Below are positions 17,185 to 25,344 of a stretch of DNA of 64,000 nucleotides, in pieces; positions within the stretch are counted from its first letter, which is position 1, and each line of letters starts with the position of its first letter. Source of the DNA: JABMPR01 sp964508765 (GTDB lineage: Bacteria; Fidelibacterota; UBA8477; JABMPR01). The position numbers were made by a program, and so were the translations under genes. Location: assembly GCA_964508765.1 (NCBI GenBank), contig CAZDVD010000014.1, positions 3,578-67,577 on the forward strand, read 5' to 3'. Below the pieces are notes generated by a model. The model was not told the origin of the DNA and did no database searches. It saw nothing but the letters and a program-made list of their open reading frames with translations.

Positions 17185-18538
17185 ACAATTCTGGTCTGTT
17201 GCCGGCATCATCTTCGTCCTATTCATGATTTACTGGTTTGCGGGGCATCCATTTTTTGTCTCTGAACGTGGCGTCATGTTTTGGTCAATCCTCGTTGTCG
17301 GAGGCGTGTTGATTTATTCGACCCGCATGGCAAAAAGAGGAGAGAAGATTACCCTGCGTAGTATTCCCGGTTTAAAGGCCGTGGAAGAAGCTGTTGGACG
17401 TTCCACTGAAATGGGCAAGCCAGTCCTCTATGTCCCTGGGATCATGGATATGGATCAGGTGGAAACGGTAGCTGGAGTTGTTGTGCTTGGCCATGTAGCC
17501 AAGATGACTGCTCGCTATGAAACCAGTTTGAATGTTCCTGTGTCGAGAGCAATCGTAATGAAAGCCGCTCGAGAATCCTGCCGCGAATCTTACCTCCTTG
17601 AGGGCCGTCCAGACTTGTTCCATGATGATATGGTTCATTATCTCACGGATGATCAATTCGCCTATGCAGCTGGTGTCAACGGCATCATGATTCGAGAAGA
17701 GCCTGCTGCTTGTTTATATATGGGTAAATTTTATGCTGAATCTCTGCTGTTGGCAGAAACAGGGAACTCTATTGGTGCAATTCAGATAGCAGGAACTGCT
17801 TCTCCATCACAGATTCCTTTCTTTGTTACCGCTTGTGACTATACGCTCATAGGGGAAGAGTTCTTTGCAGCTTCGGCCTATTTATCACAAGACCCTGAAT
17901 TAATTGGTGGCGTAAAAGGACAGGATTATCTCAAAATTCTTTTCACATCTGTTTTACTTCTTTCAGTTCTGCTCTTTTCAATGAACATATTTGAACAGCA
18001 GCGCAGTGATGAGTGGAAAGATCTAAAACAAAAGACCAATCTGAGTGCTGAAAAATCCATAGCTGATTTCTGGAACAATGCAGATCCCATTTCAAGATAC
18101 AGAGCTGTAAATAGATCCGTATCTGAACCGAGTGCGGAACACATACTCAATAAATACAAGAATATAGCCTATTCAGATTTGAGTAAGAGACAGAAGAACA
18201 ATATTGCCTTCACTACGGGTACGCCGTTCTGGATTCAATTGCCAGTTGACAATCGTATGGAAATTGTGAATCAAACATTCACTGACAATAATCAATCCGG
18301 TTACGATACTGACGCTGAATTTCGTCAGCTTGAGATTGTGAAAGAGGGTAAAAATAAGTGGAATCAGATGGGTGAGGATGAACGGGAAGAATATCAAGTT
18401 AAGTTTCCTGAAATGAATCGCGAAGATCTTTATGCCGAAATAGGCAAAGAAACCATCGAGTGGGAAGACCATGAGGTCGCCTGGGCTATTAACCAGCGAT
18501 CAATTCCTGTGATTAAAAACATTCTCATGGTTCAGTAG
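17174..18538 (+). CDS. DUF6754-like membrane protein with C-terminal extension
   Basis: Protein of 454 residues. The GTG at 17174 was chosen because GGAG lies 7 bases before it; the longer frame adds only basic residues from the preceding gene. Two N-terminal helices (about 5-25 and 34-50), then a conserved soluble domain with LRSIPGLKAVEEAVGRSTEM, GKPVLYVPG and REEPAACLYMGKFYAESLLL, then a third helix (about 247-267, LFTSVLLLSVLLFSMNIF) and a polar tail of about 185 residues. The middle part resembles the DUF6754 family, whose function is unknown. It is embedded in the GlmL-type cluster. Confidence 0.68.
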   Translation: MKDKQFWSVAGIIFVLFMIYWFAGHPFFVSERGVMFWSILVVGGVLIYSTRMAKRGEKITLRSIPGLKAVEEAVGRSTEMGKPVLYVPGIMDMDQVETVAGVVVLGHVAKMTARYETSLNVPVSRAIVMKAARESCRESYLLEGRPDLFHDDMVHYLTDDQFAYAAGVNGIMIREEPAACLYMGKFYAESLLLAETGNSIGAIQIAGTASPSQIPFFVTACDYTLIGEEFFAASAYLSQDPELIGGVKGQDYLKILFTSVLLLSVLLFSMNIFEQQRSDEWKDLKQKTNLSAEKSIADFWNNADPISRYRAVNRSVSEPSAEHILNKYKNIAYSDLSKRQKNNIAFTTGTPFWIQLPVDNRMEIVNQTFTDNNQSGYDTDAEFRQLEIVKEGKNKWNQMGEDEREEYQVKFPEMNREDLYAEIGKETIEWEDHEVAWAINQRSIPVIKNILMVQ

Positions 18539-18548
18539 GAGATTGAAT

Positions 18549-19577
18549 ATGTTTATGAAACGACAATTACCTATAGCCATAGCAGCAACCATCGGGTTCT
18601 TGACCCTGTTTGGCTGGTTTGTAGATGAACCTGTTATCAAATCATTTGTGGATGATGATGCGACCCAGTGGTTTGATATCCTGGCAAGTTTCGCCATGTT
18701 CCTTGGCGCTTTGAACCTCCTGAAAATGCAGGCTATAAAAATCATAAAACAGCAAAAAGGCTGGCAATATGCTGCTTTGGCCATTGTTGGTTTTACCTTT
18801 TCATTTACCGCAGGTTTTATTCTTTTAGGATCATATAACGTCGAGATCAGTCAATACGATGATCCTGCCAAAGTAGCTACTGTCTTGGCCAGTGAGATCA
18901 ACCTCGATGAAAAGAGTACTGAGAACATCCTCATCGCCATGCCTGAAGGAGATACTTATACAATAGATACACCCTATTTCACAAAGAAGGGCGCTGACAA
19001 TGTGGTCGAGCAAATCAATGCTGCTGGTGGAACTGCAAATATGCGCGCCACTGAATGGGGTGCCCATATCTCCACCCGTGGATCGCTGTTTAACTGGATG
19101 TTCAGATTTATCTTTACACCACTCTCCGCCACCATGTTTGCATTGTTGGCTTTCTTTGTGGCTTCTGCCTCCTATCGAGCCTTCAAAATTAGAAATTTTG
19201 AAGCCACGCTACTCCTCATATCAGGTATTATCATCATGCTGGGGCGGGTTCCCATTGGTGGAAATATCTCAGCCTGGTTCATTTTGTATATAGTCGTTCT
19301 GGCTTTGAGTGCTGGTGTGAATACATGGTTTAAGAACAGGACCTATACTTTCGCTGCAGTCGTAGGTGGGCTTCTTGCCGTGACTATCGCTGGATTTATC
19401 ATGGGCTGGCCTGTGGATCAACCTGCGATTTTCTACCTGCCTGTTTTACAGGACTGGATCTATAACAATCCCAATGTAGCTGGAGCAAGAGCTATCATGA
19501 TAGGAATTGGATTGGGCATCTTTGCCACTTCAATTCGCTATATCTTGGGAATTGAAAAATCATATATCGGAGAATGA
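18549..19577 (+). CDS. Hypothetical polytopic membrane protein of the GlmL-type cluster
   Basis: Protein of 342 residues. The ATG at 18549 has AGGAG 7 bases upstream; a TTG two codons earlier is less likely. Two hydrophobic helices at the start (about 7-25, 42-58) and one at 75-95 are followed by a soluble loop of about 80 residues with a small alpha/beta look (ENILIAMPEGDTYTIDT, then AAGGTANMRATEWGAHIS). Five or so further helices follow to the C-terminus. I do not recognise the family. It is 10 bp after the DUF6754-like gene and overlaps the Shine-Dalgarno of the next one. Confidence 0.65.
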   Translation: MFMKRQLPIAIAATIGFLTLFGWFVDEPVIKSFVDDDATQWFDILASFAMFLGALNLLKMQAIKIIKQQKGWQYAALAIVGFTFSFTAGFILLGSYNVEISQYDDPAKVATVLASEINLDEKSTENILIAMPEGDTYTIDTPYFTKKGADNVVEQINAAGGTANMRATEWGAHISTRGSLFNWMFRFIFTPLSATMFALLAFFVASASYRAFKIRNFEATLLLISGIIIMLGRVPIGGNISAWFILYIVVLALSAGVNTWFKNRTYTFAAVVGGLLAVTIAGFIMGWPVDQPAIFYLPVLQDWIYNNPNVAGARAIMIGIGLGIFATSIRYILGIEKSYIGE

Positions 19578-19579
19578 TC

Positions 19580-20425
19580 ATGGAAAAATTCTTAGATTTT
19601 ATCGTTCGTGCCGGTAGTCTTGATAGACGCTATATCTTCTTAGTCATTGCTCTGGTTGTTATTTTACCTCTCTTCTTTCCACTCGGGTTGCCCATCCGGC
19701 CAACCACCTCATCCCAGGATGTGTATAATGCCGTGGATAAACTGGAAGCAGGGGATAAGGCGTTGATTTCATTTGAATATGGGCCCAGCACCAAACCTGA
19801 AATTCATCCCATGGCAGTAGCTTTACTGCGTCATCTGTTCCAAAAGGATGTGAAAGTTTACATTACCTGTCTATGGCCTGATGGTCAGTTTATGGCCATG
19901 GAGGCGCTAGAACAGGTAGCAGTGAAGCAATACAAGAAGACCTATGGTGAGGATTATGTGCTGCTAGGTTACAGACCGGGTGCTGAAGCTGTTATCAAAG
20001 GGCTGGTCAGTAATATTCGTAAAGTGTTTACTGTTGATGCCAATGGAGACTTTCTGGATGACATCCCCATGATGGTTGGCGTGAATCAGGTTGCTGACTT
20101 CGATTATCTGTTCTCAGCATCTGCCGGTTATCCTGGTACGGTGGAATGGGTACAATATGCTGCTGATCCCACCGGTGTTACTATGAGTACGGGTACAACC
20201 TCCATACAGGTCAACGAAGTGATGCCTTATGTCCAATCCGGACAGATTGTGGGTATCCTTGGTGGAATGCCTGGGGCTGCAGAATACGAATCGCTTATCG
20301 GTCAGGCCGGTATTGGCACCAGTGGTATGGATGCGCAGTCCGTTGCACATCTGGTTATTGTTGGATTCATCATTTTCGGAAACATCTCGTTCTTTGTTGA
20401 ACGTCGGCGTTCCAAGAAATATTAG
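19580..20425 (+). CDS. Hypothetical membrane-anchored alpha/beta protein of the GlmL-type cluster
   Basis: Protein of 281 residues. The ATG at 19580 is favoured because GGAGA lies 7 bases upstream; an ATG at 19574 would overlap the previous stop. One helix near the N-terminus (about 18-38, FLVIALVVILPLFFPLGL) and one near the C-terminus (about 255-273) flank a soluble domain. That domain has alternating strands and helices (DKALISFEYGPSTKPEIHPM; VKVYITCLWPDGQFMAMEAL) and a Gly-rich segment VGILGGMPGAAEYE. The pattern suggests a Rossmann-like periplasmic or cytoplasmic domain held by two helices. Family unknown to me. Confidence 0.65.
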   Translation: MEKFLDFIVRAGSLDRRYIFLVIALVVILPLFFPLGLPIRPTTSSQDVYNAVDKLEAGDKALISFEYGPSTKPEIHPMAVALLRHLFQKDVKVYITCLWPDGQFMAMEALEQVAVKQYKKTYGEDYVLLGYRPGAEAVIKGLVSNIRKVFTVDANGDFLDDIPMMVGVNQVADFDYLFSASAGYPGTVEWVQYAADPTGVTMSTGTTSIQVNEVMPYVQSGQIVGILGGMPGAAEYESLIGQAGIGTSGMDAQSVAHLVIVGFIIFGNISFFVERRRSKKY

Positions 20426-20436
20426 GAGGCTGAATA

Positions 20437-21279
20437 ATGAACGGTTCTGAAATTTTTGGTGCATGGGTTGCGGTTTTCCTAACCCTTGGTATTTTTTCAT
20501 ATTTATATAAGGATAATCCTTTTTACAAGATTGCTGAACACGTGTTTGTCGGCGTTTCAGCTGGCTATTGGATGGCAATGGCTTTCTGGACACAGGTTCA
20601 ACCCAATCTGTTTGGTCGTCTGTGGCCAACACCTGATGGTGAGATATCTGGTTTTCTGATGAAGAGCTGGTATGGGATCTATAATTTCTTCGGTTTTATT
20701 CTTCCCAGTGTTTTTCCTGATGGTGGCATTGACAAGGGGCATGGACATGATCCACATTTTATGTATATCCTGCCTTTTGCTCTGGGCATCATGATGCTTT
20801 TAAGTGTGTCTTCAAAGTTAAGCTGGTTAGCCCGTCTAGGTATCGCCTACACGGTAGGTATGGCTGCCGGTTTGAGGGCCTATGCTTTCTTGAATTCCAA
20901 TGTTCTTGGTCAGATTAAAGGCTCAGCAGTATCCTTTGTTGATATGCCTTTCTTCAGTCTCACAGGTGTCAGTATTTTTAATAATCTGATCATTCTGGTG
21001 GGTACAATTACAGGGTTATTGTATTTCTATTTTTCCAAAGAGCATACCGGTCATTTTGGAAAAGTCACCCGAGTTGGAATTTATTTCCTTATGATAAGTT
21101 TTGGTGCTTCATTTGGATTTGCTGTGATGGGCAGAATCTCATTGTTGATTGGTCGATTTACGAATTTAATCACATATGGTGGTCCAACTTACCATTATGC
21201 ATCCATCTGGGTATTGTTGATCATGATCGTCTTGTTGGCAGTATGGACCTTTAAAGGTGATAAGAAAGTGGCTAGCTAA
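20437..21279 (+). CDS. Hypothetical polytopic membrane protein of the GlmL-type cluster
   Basis: Protein of 280 residues with a perfect AGGAGG before the ATG. It has seven or eight hydrophobic helices (for example AWVAVFLTLGIFSYLY, FMYILPFALGIMMLLSVSS, SIWVLLIMIVLLAVWTF). Conserved-looking polar spots inside the membrane part are GVSAGYWMAMAFW and GMAAGLRAYAFLNSNVLGQI. It is the last of the seven tightly spaced genes; a 43-bp gap separates it from the ABC ATPase gene. I cannot name the family. Together with the two preceding genes it supplies the membrane core of the proposed complex. Confidence 0.65.
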   Translation: MNGSEIFGAWVAVFLTLGIFSYLYKDNPFYKIAEHVFVGVSAGYWMAMAFWTQVQPNLFGRLWPTPDGEISGFLMKSWYGIYNFFGFILPSVFPDGGIDKGHGHDPHFMYILPFALGIMMLLSVSSKLSWLARLGIAYTVGMAAGLRAYAFLNSNVLGQIKGSAVSFVDMPFFSLTGVSIFNNLIILVGTITGLLYFYFSKEHTGHFGKVTRVGIYFLMISFGASFGFAVMGRISLLIGRFTNLITYGGPTYHYASIWVLLIMIVLLAVWTFKGDKKVAS

Positions 21280-21322
21280 GCCACAGTAAACTATAACGTT
21301 TTTGTAGGGAGAACTGGCTGAT

Positions 21323-22249
21323 ATGGCCGTGTCAATTACGCTGAGAAATATCATCAAAAAATATGATGATAAGCCAGCTTTAAATAATGTTACCCTGGGT
21401 GTTGAAAAAGGGCATATCCATGCCATCATAGGGACAACAGGATCGGGAAAATCGACTCTATTGAGGGTGATTGCCACGCTGTGTGCACCCACACTGGGCT
21501 CAGGCTATATCAACGGCTTAAATCTGGGGGCCAGACAGAATCAAATCCGCCACCAGATCGGCTATATGTCGCAGGACAGCCGTTTTGAACAAGCTCTTAC
21601 ATTGATGGAAAATTTGACACTTCATGGGAAATTGCATGGAATCGCTCAATCTGATCTGATCAATCGTATTTCTGGATTTGTTCGACGTTTTGAGGTGGCT
21701 GATAGTCTGCATTCCTTCCCGAGAGAAGTGAGCTTTGGTACCCGACGGAAAATGGAATTTATCCGTGCAGTCCTGCATAATCCCTCTATTCTGCTGTTGG
21801 ATGAACCTACGGCTTCCCTGGATCAGGGATGCAAAGAACTTATGGAAGCCTTTCTCCGTGAACAAAAGCTAAGATTCACCACTGTCATGGTTTCCAGCAA
21901 CATTGACCAGGTTGAGCGTCTGGCAGATAGAATCTCCATTCTGGATGAGGGGCGTCTGGTCGCTGATGGAACCCTTAAGGAATTAAAGGAAACGGATCGG
22001 GAAAATCGAATTCTCGATCTCACACTATCCGAAACGCATGAGAGGGATTTTAACATTCTGGATGCATCACCCAATGTGCTCTCCTACACGGTTCAGGGGA
22101 ATCACTATGAAATTATTACTGAAGTAGATATTCCCCCGGAAAAAGTGACCGCACTATTTCCAGAGAGGGTGGCAGAGGCAACACCTCGTTTACCTGCTCT
22201 CACTGATATATTTAAGCGGATGATCATGGTGGAGGCAATGCATGAATAA
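21323..22249 (+). CDS. ABC transporter ATP-binding protein with degenerate signature
   Basis: ATPase subunit of 308 residues, of the kind paired with ABC-2 exporters. Walker A is GTTGSGKST (37-45), the Q-loop Gln is at 84 (YMSQDSRF) and Walker B is ILLLDEPT (156-163). Two sites are unusual: the LSGGQ signature reads SFGTRR (137-142), and the switch His is replaced, the segment being VSSNIDQVE with Asn193. The catalytic Glu161 is kept. A C-terminal domain of about 80 residues follows the usual fold end. It overlaps the permease gene by 8 bp. Its hydrolysis rate may be low or asymmetric. Confidence 0.87.
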   Translation: MAVSITLRNIIKKYDDKPALNNVTLGVEKGHIHAIIGTTGSGKSTLLRVIATLCAPTLGSGYINGLNLGARQNQIRHQIGYMSQDSRFEQALTLMENLTLHGKLHGIAQSDLINRISGFVRRFEVADSLHSFPREVSFGTRRKMEFIRAVLHNPSILLLDEPTASLDQGCKELMEAFLREQKLRFTTVMVSSNIDQVERLADRISILDEGRLVADGTLKELKETDRENRILDLTLSETHERDFNILDASPNVLSYTVQGNHYEIITEVDIPPEKVTALFPERVAEATPRLPALTDIFKRMIMVEAMHE

Positions 22250-23000
22250 TGTACTAGCAGCCCTCTGGCACCGCGAACTGACCATTTATAAGCGTCAATT
22301 CACAACGATGGGCCTCATGCCTATTCTCACGGGCCTCATCTTCTTTTTCATGTTTTTCTTACCCTATAAATCACTCTTGCCAAAGGCAGAGATGACAGTT
22401 GTCATGCCAGCCCTGGTTCTGGATTCACTCCTCCTGACCCTGCTGATTACGATTTATGAGACCACAGCCAGGTTTTATTGGGAGTCCCAGAAAAGCAATG
22501 GTATGGCCAGTTTATATGAGATGGGACGTTTCCATCGCCAACCCTCATTTTTTATTGCTCAGGGAATGATTGGTCTTGCCAAGGGTTTTACCCATCTGGC
22601 CGTAGTCTGGGCTGTACTGGCTTTTGTGACAGAAATGTCTTTTGAATCCATCAATTTCCAGGCAAGTATCGTGTTTATTCTCCTTGGTGCTCTACAAATA
22701 GTGGCTTTGAGTAAGATTATTGGTCTTCTGACAAATCATGTGGACAGTCTGAGCAAATTCCTTTATATCGGGCTATTACCCATCATGATGATCAGCGGAC
22801 TATTCCTTATAAAGGGTGCTCCACTTGAGAAATATCCAGAAATCGCCCTCTACTTGCCTCCCTACAATTGGATGGCTGGTCTTGATATTGCTTTTCTTAA
22901 TGGAATGATAGATTATGGCTTTCTCTTGATCTGTTTGATTGAAACTGCCTTCTTAGTATGGCTCTCAGCAACGTTTTTCCACTTGGATGGCGATAGTTGA
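22242..23000 (+). CDS. ABC-2 type transporter permease
   Basis: Permease of 252 residues with six predicted helices: about 20-40 (MGLMPILTGLIFFFMFFLP), 53-73, 110-130, 142-163, 175-195 and 222-245. The opening ALWHRELTIYKRQF is the amphipathic helix typical of ABC-2 and heme-exporter CcmB-like permeases. CcmB is about the same length, so a heme or cytochrome link is possible, but no ccm genes are nearby. It overlaps the ATPase gene by 8 bp and the next gene by 4 bp (TTGA), indicating one translation-coupled unit. Confidence 0.82.
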   Translation: MNNVLAALWHRELTIYKRQFTTMGLMPILTGLIFFFMFFLPYKSLLPKAEMTVVMPALVLDSLLLTLLITIYETTARFYWESQKSNGMASLYEMGRFHRQPSFFIAQGMIGLAKGFTHLAVVWAVLAFVTEMSFESINFQASIVFILLGALQIVALSKIIGLLTNHVDSLSKFLYIGLLPIMMISGLFLIKGAPLEKYPEIALYLPPYNWMAGLDIAFLNGMIDYGFLLICLIETAFLVWLSATFFHLDGDS

Positions 23001-23473
23001 AAATCTATCTGGCCGGAGCGATAGAAGCGGCTCCTGATGATGGTAAAGCCTGGCGGCGTGATATCGGTCAATTTCTTGATGCCGAGTTTAGCATCGAGGT
23101 ATTTGATCCTTCTCAACATGAGCAGGACTTTCTGACTGAGGAAGAGAAGCATAACTTCAGACAGTGGAAAAGTACTGATATTAAACGATTTAGACCTGTT
23201 ATTAAGAAGATTATTGATAGAGATTTAGAGCAACTCCTGGAAAAATGTGACGCTGTGATCTGTCTATGGGATGAGTATGTAATTCCCGGAGGCGGGACTC
23301 ACGGCGAGCTCACGCTGGCTTATGAGCACAAGATGCCAGTCTATCTCATCTTGGGAATGCCTCTGGAAAAAGTGGCTTCCTGGATCGTCGGATGCACAAC
23401 TGAAATATTTTTAAATTTTGATGAAATGAAACAGTATTTTATCAAAAAAGGTTTCAATAATAATATTGAATAA
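22997..23473 (+). CDS. Nucleoside 2-deoxyribosyltransferase-like protein
   Basis: Protein of 158 residues that starts at a TTG overlapping the permease stop (TTGA). MKIYLAGAIEAAPDDGKAWR, CDAVICLWDEY (about 86-96) and the Gly-rich GGGTHGELTLAYEHKMPVYL (about 101-120, with the conserved Glu) match the nucleoside 2-deoxyribosyltransferase and MazG-like TIR/DNase fold families. Those enzymes exchange bases on deoxynucleosides or cleave nucleotides. Its function beside a transporter is unclear. A hairpin terminator follows 22 bp after the stop. Confidence 0.75.
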   Translation: MKIYLAGAIEAAPDDGKAWRRDIGQFLDAEFSIEVFDPSQHEQDFLTEEEKHNFRQWKSTDIKRFRPVIKKIIDRDLEQLLEKCDAVICLWDEYVIPGGGTHGELTLAYEHKMPVYLILGMPLEKVASWIVGCTTEIFLNFDEMKQYFIKKGFNNNIE

Positions 23474-23495
23474 CTGCTTGACTTTCAAAAAAGAC

Positions 23496-23537
23496 CCCTT
23501 ACCTTTTTGACGTTATCCTAAGGTGGGTAAGGGTTTT
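23496..23537 (+). terminator. Rho-independent terminator after the ABC-2 operon
   Basis: CCCTTACC (23496-23503) pairs with GGTAAGGG (23526-23533), followed by TTTT. The 22-base loop is long for a classic terminator, but the perfect 8-bp stem and its place just after the last stop support the call. Confidence 0.55.
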
Positions 23538-23542
23538 AGCCC

Positions 23543-23575
23543 ACTTGAGCCAATCCGCAGAGGTGCTGCTCAAGT
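23543..23575. promoter_or_regulatory. Inverted repeat upstream of the HU gene
   Basis: ACTTGAGC (23543-23550) and its exact reverse complement GCTCAAGT (23568-23575) are separated by 17 bases and lie 48 bases before the HU start. It could be an operator or a 5' leader stem controlling HU expression. Position and symmetry are the only evidence. Confidence 0.35.
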
Positions 23576-23623
23576 CAACTGAAAAGAATAAAATCATAAA
23601 TACAAAAACAAGGAGGAAACATT

Positions 23624-23896
23624 ATGAACAAAGCCGAATTGATTGCAAAGATTGCCGATGATTCAGGAATCTCTAAAGTACAGGCTGAAAAAGCACTTGG
23701 TGCATTTACAGGCGCTGTTACAGATTCATTAAAAGCCGGTAATAAAATTGCTTTAGTTGGTTTCGGAACTTTCGATGTATCAGCTCGTGCAGCTAGAGTT
23801 GCTCGTAACCCTCGTACAGGTGACCCGATCAATGTTCCTGCAATGAACGTTCCTCGTTTTAAAGCTGGTAAAGGTTTGAAAGACTCCGTCAACTAA
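23624..23896 (+). CDS. hup: HU-family DNA-binding protein
   Basis: Nucleoid protein of 90 residues, the exact family length. Landmarks are MNKAELIAKIADDSGISKVQ, the hinge GFGTFDVSARAARVARNPRT (about 46-65) whose arms wrap DNA, and NVPRFKAGKGLKD at the end. A strong AGGAGG precedes the ATG. The gene is monocistronic, bounded by an inverted repeat upstream and a very good terminator downstream, as expected for a highly expressed architectural protein. IHF cannot be fully excluded, but single-gene context and sequence favour a homodimeric HU. Confidence 0.96.
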   Translation: MNKAELIAKIADDSGISKVQAEKALGAFTGAVTDSLKAGNKIALVGFGTFDVSARAARVARNPRTGDPINVPAMNVPRFKAGKGLKDSVN

Positions 23897-23920
23897 AACT
23901 CTTTGCTATACATCAATTAG

Positions 23921-23951
23921 AAAAAGGGCGTGTTGATTCACGCCCTTTTTT
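23921..23951 (+). terminator. Rho-independent terminator of the HU gene
   Basis: AAAAAGGGCGTG, a 6-base loop TTGATT, then CACGCCCTTTTTT: a 7-bp GC-rich stem extended by A-T pairs and ending in a T-run. It lies 24 bases after the HU stop. Confidence 0.92.
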
Positions 23952-23969
23952 GATTGGGAGATCGATCTC

Positions 23970-25046
23970 ATGCAAGCCATCTGTCAAGTTTCACTTGATG
24001 CCATCACTCAAAACTTCACGTATTTCCAGAAAAGAGTACACCCAGCTCAGGTGATCCCTGTTGTGAAGGCCAATGCCTATGGACATGGAGCGCTGAGAGT
24101 AACTCAACATCTCCACAAAGAATTGGGTGTAGGTACCTTTGCTGTAGCAACACTTGAAGAAGCTCAGGAGCTGGCTGCAAATCTCCCGGACATATCGCTC
24201 TTGATTTTCAGTAGAGTATTTCCATCAGAATTATCTTCCGTCCCAGAGAATGCCATTCTCACCGTGGGCTCCATGGAAGATGCCAAAGCTTTGGCAGACA
24301 ATGCTGCTTCTGAGATCAGGGTGCTCCTCAATGTGAATACTGGCATGAATCGCTTGGGACTCACCCAGGAGCAAGCTTTAGACCTGATAGAGGGTCATAC
24401 ATTACCTATGCGGATAGAAGGCGTGTATAGTCATTTCTCGTCCTCAGATACGGCCTCAGAGTTGGTATACTTCAATCAAAATATGGAATTCAATTCTCTG
24501 GTTGAGAAATTGCGAGCCACTGGCTTTCAGGGGATGATTCATTTTGCCAATAGTGCTGCTGGCCTGAATGACAATCAGAATCCCTTTGATGGCATGCGCT
24601 TGGGGATTGGATTATACGGCTATGATACTTCCTCCAGGGGTAAACATCAGACCTTCCTGAACCCTGCCATGACTATTAAAGCACCACTTATCCGAGTCGC
24701 TAGAATTACCAGAGGTGAATCAGTCAGTTATGCTGAAAAATGGCAGGCTGCCATCGATACAAATATTGGTACACTGCGTTTTGGATATGCTGATGGCTAT
24801 AGCAGAGCATTATCCAATAGGGGAATGGTCTCCTATAATGGAAAGACGTATCCAGTCGTAGGCACAGTCACTATGGATCATATTATGATTGACCTGGGGC
24901 AAGATGAACCTGAAACCGGGGAGTACTTCACTGTCATGGGAGGTGAATCATCGAGAGTTCAGATTCATACAATTTCAAAAATTCTGAACACCATTCCCTA
25001 TGAGATATGTTGTGCCATCTCAGCACGTGTAAAACGTAAGTATTAG
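23970..25046 (+). CDS. alr: Alanine racemase
   Basis: PLP enzyme of 358 residues that makes D-alanine for peptidoglycan. The PLP lysine is in VVKANAYGHG (Lys33), the barrel continues with NTGMNRLGL and VYSHFSSSD, and the second-domain catalytic tyrosine is in SVSYAEKW (about 250). GTVTMDHIMIDL is the C-terminal substrate-site motif. The start has GGGAG upstream and follows the HU terminator. It fits with the peptidoglycan-related genes that lie further right, although a 300-bp gap makes co-transcription uncertain. Confidence 0.94.
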   Translation: MQAICQVSLDAITQNFTYFQKRVHPAQVIPVVKANAYGHGALRVTQHLHKELGVGTFAVATLEEAQELAANLPDISLLIFSRVFPSELSSVPENAILTVGSMEDAKALADNAASEIRVLLNVNTGMNRLGLTQEQALDLIEGHTLPMRIEGVYSHFSSSDTASELVYFNQNMEFNSLVEKLRATGFQGMIHFANSAAGLNDNQNPFDGMRLGIGLYGYDTSSRGKHQTFLNPAMTIKAPLIRVARITRGESVSYAEKWQAAIDTNIGTLRFGYADGYSRALSNRGMVSYNGKTYPVVGTVTMDHIMIDLGQDEPETGEYFTVMGGESSRVQIHTISKILNTIPYEICCAISARVKRKY

Positions 25047-25344
25047 GAGAATAATTCACCTGCTATTAACGGACAGATTGGTCCTGTTCTGCTGCAAAGC
25101 TTGCTCATATAATTCCTGTGGAAACAAGTAATTCGATTAACAAATACAAAAAATCAATTCGTATTCTCTGACGAATAGACCTGTTTGTTCATATATTTTA
25201 CAAATTCCCCTCATTTGGAACAAAAAATGGTTGAATATGCTGAAATATTTCTTAAATCCTTGCCTGTATCGAGGTGTAGGTATCTCTGACTTTGATGATC
25301 TTTTGATTATGCTTTCTGTTCAAGAATGCAATAAGGAGTTTAAC

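Noticed and set aside
21323..23473. ABC-2 and deoxyribosyltransferase genes as part of an anti-phage system
   Set aside because: A TIR/deoxyribosyltransferase-like fold next to a transporter is suggestive, but there is no nuclease, sensor or known defence partner nearby.
25237..25344. Earlier ATG for the glycosyltransferase
   Set aside because: Kept as an alternative only: no good ribosome binding site, while AAGGAG precedes the GTG at 25345.
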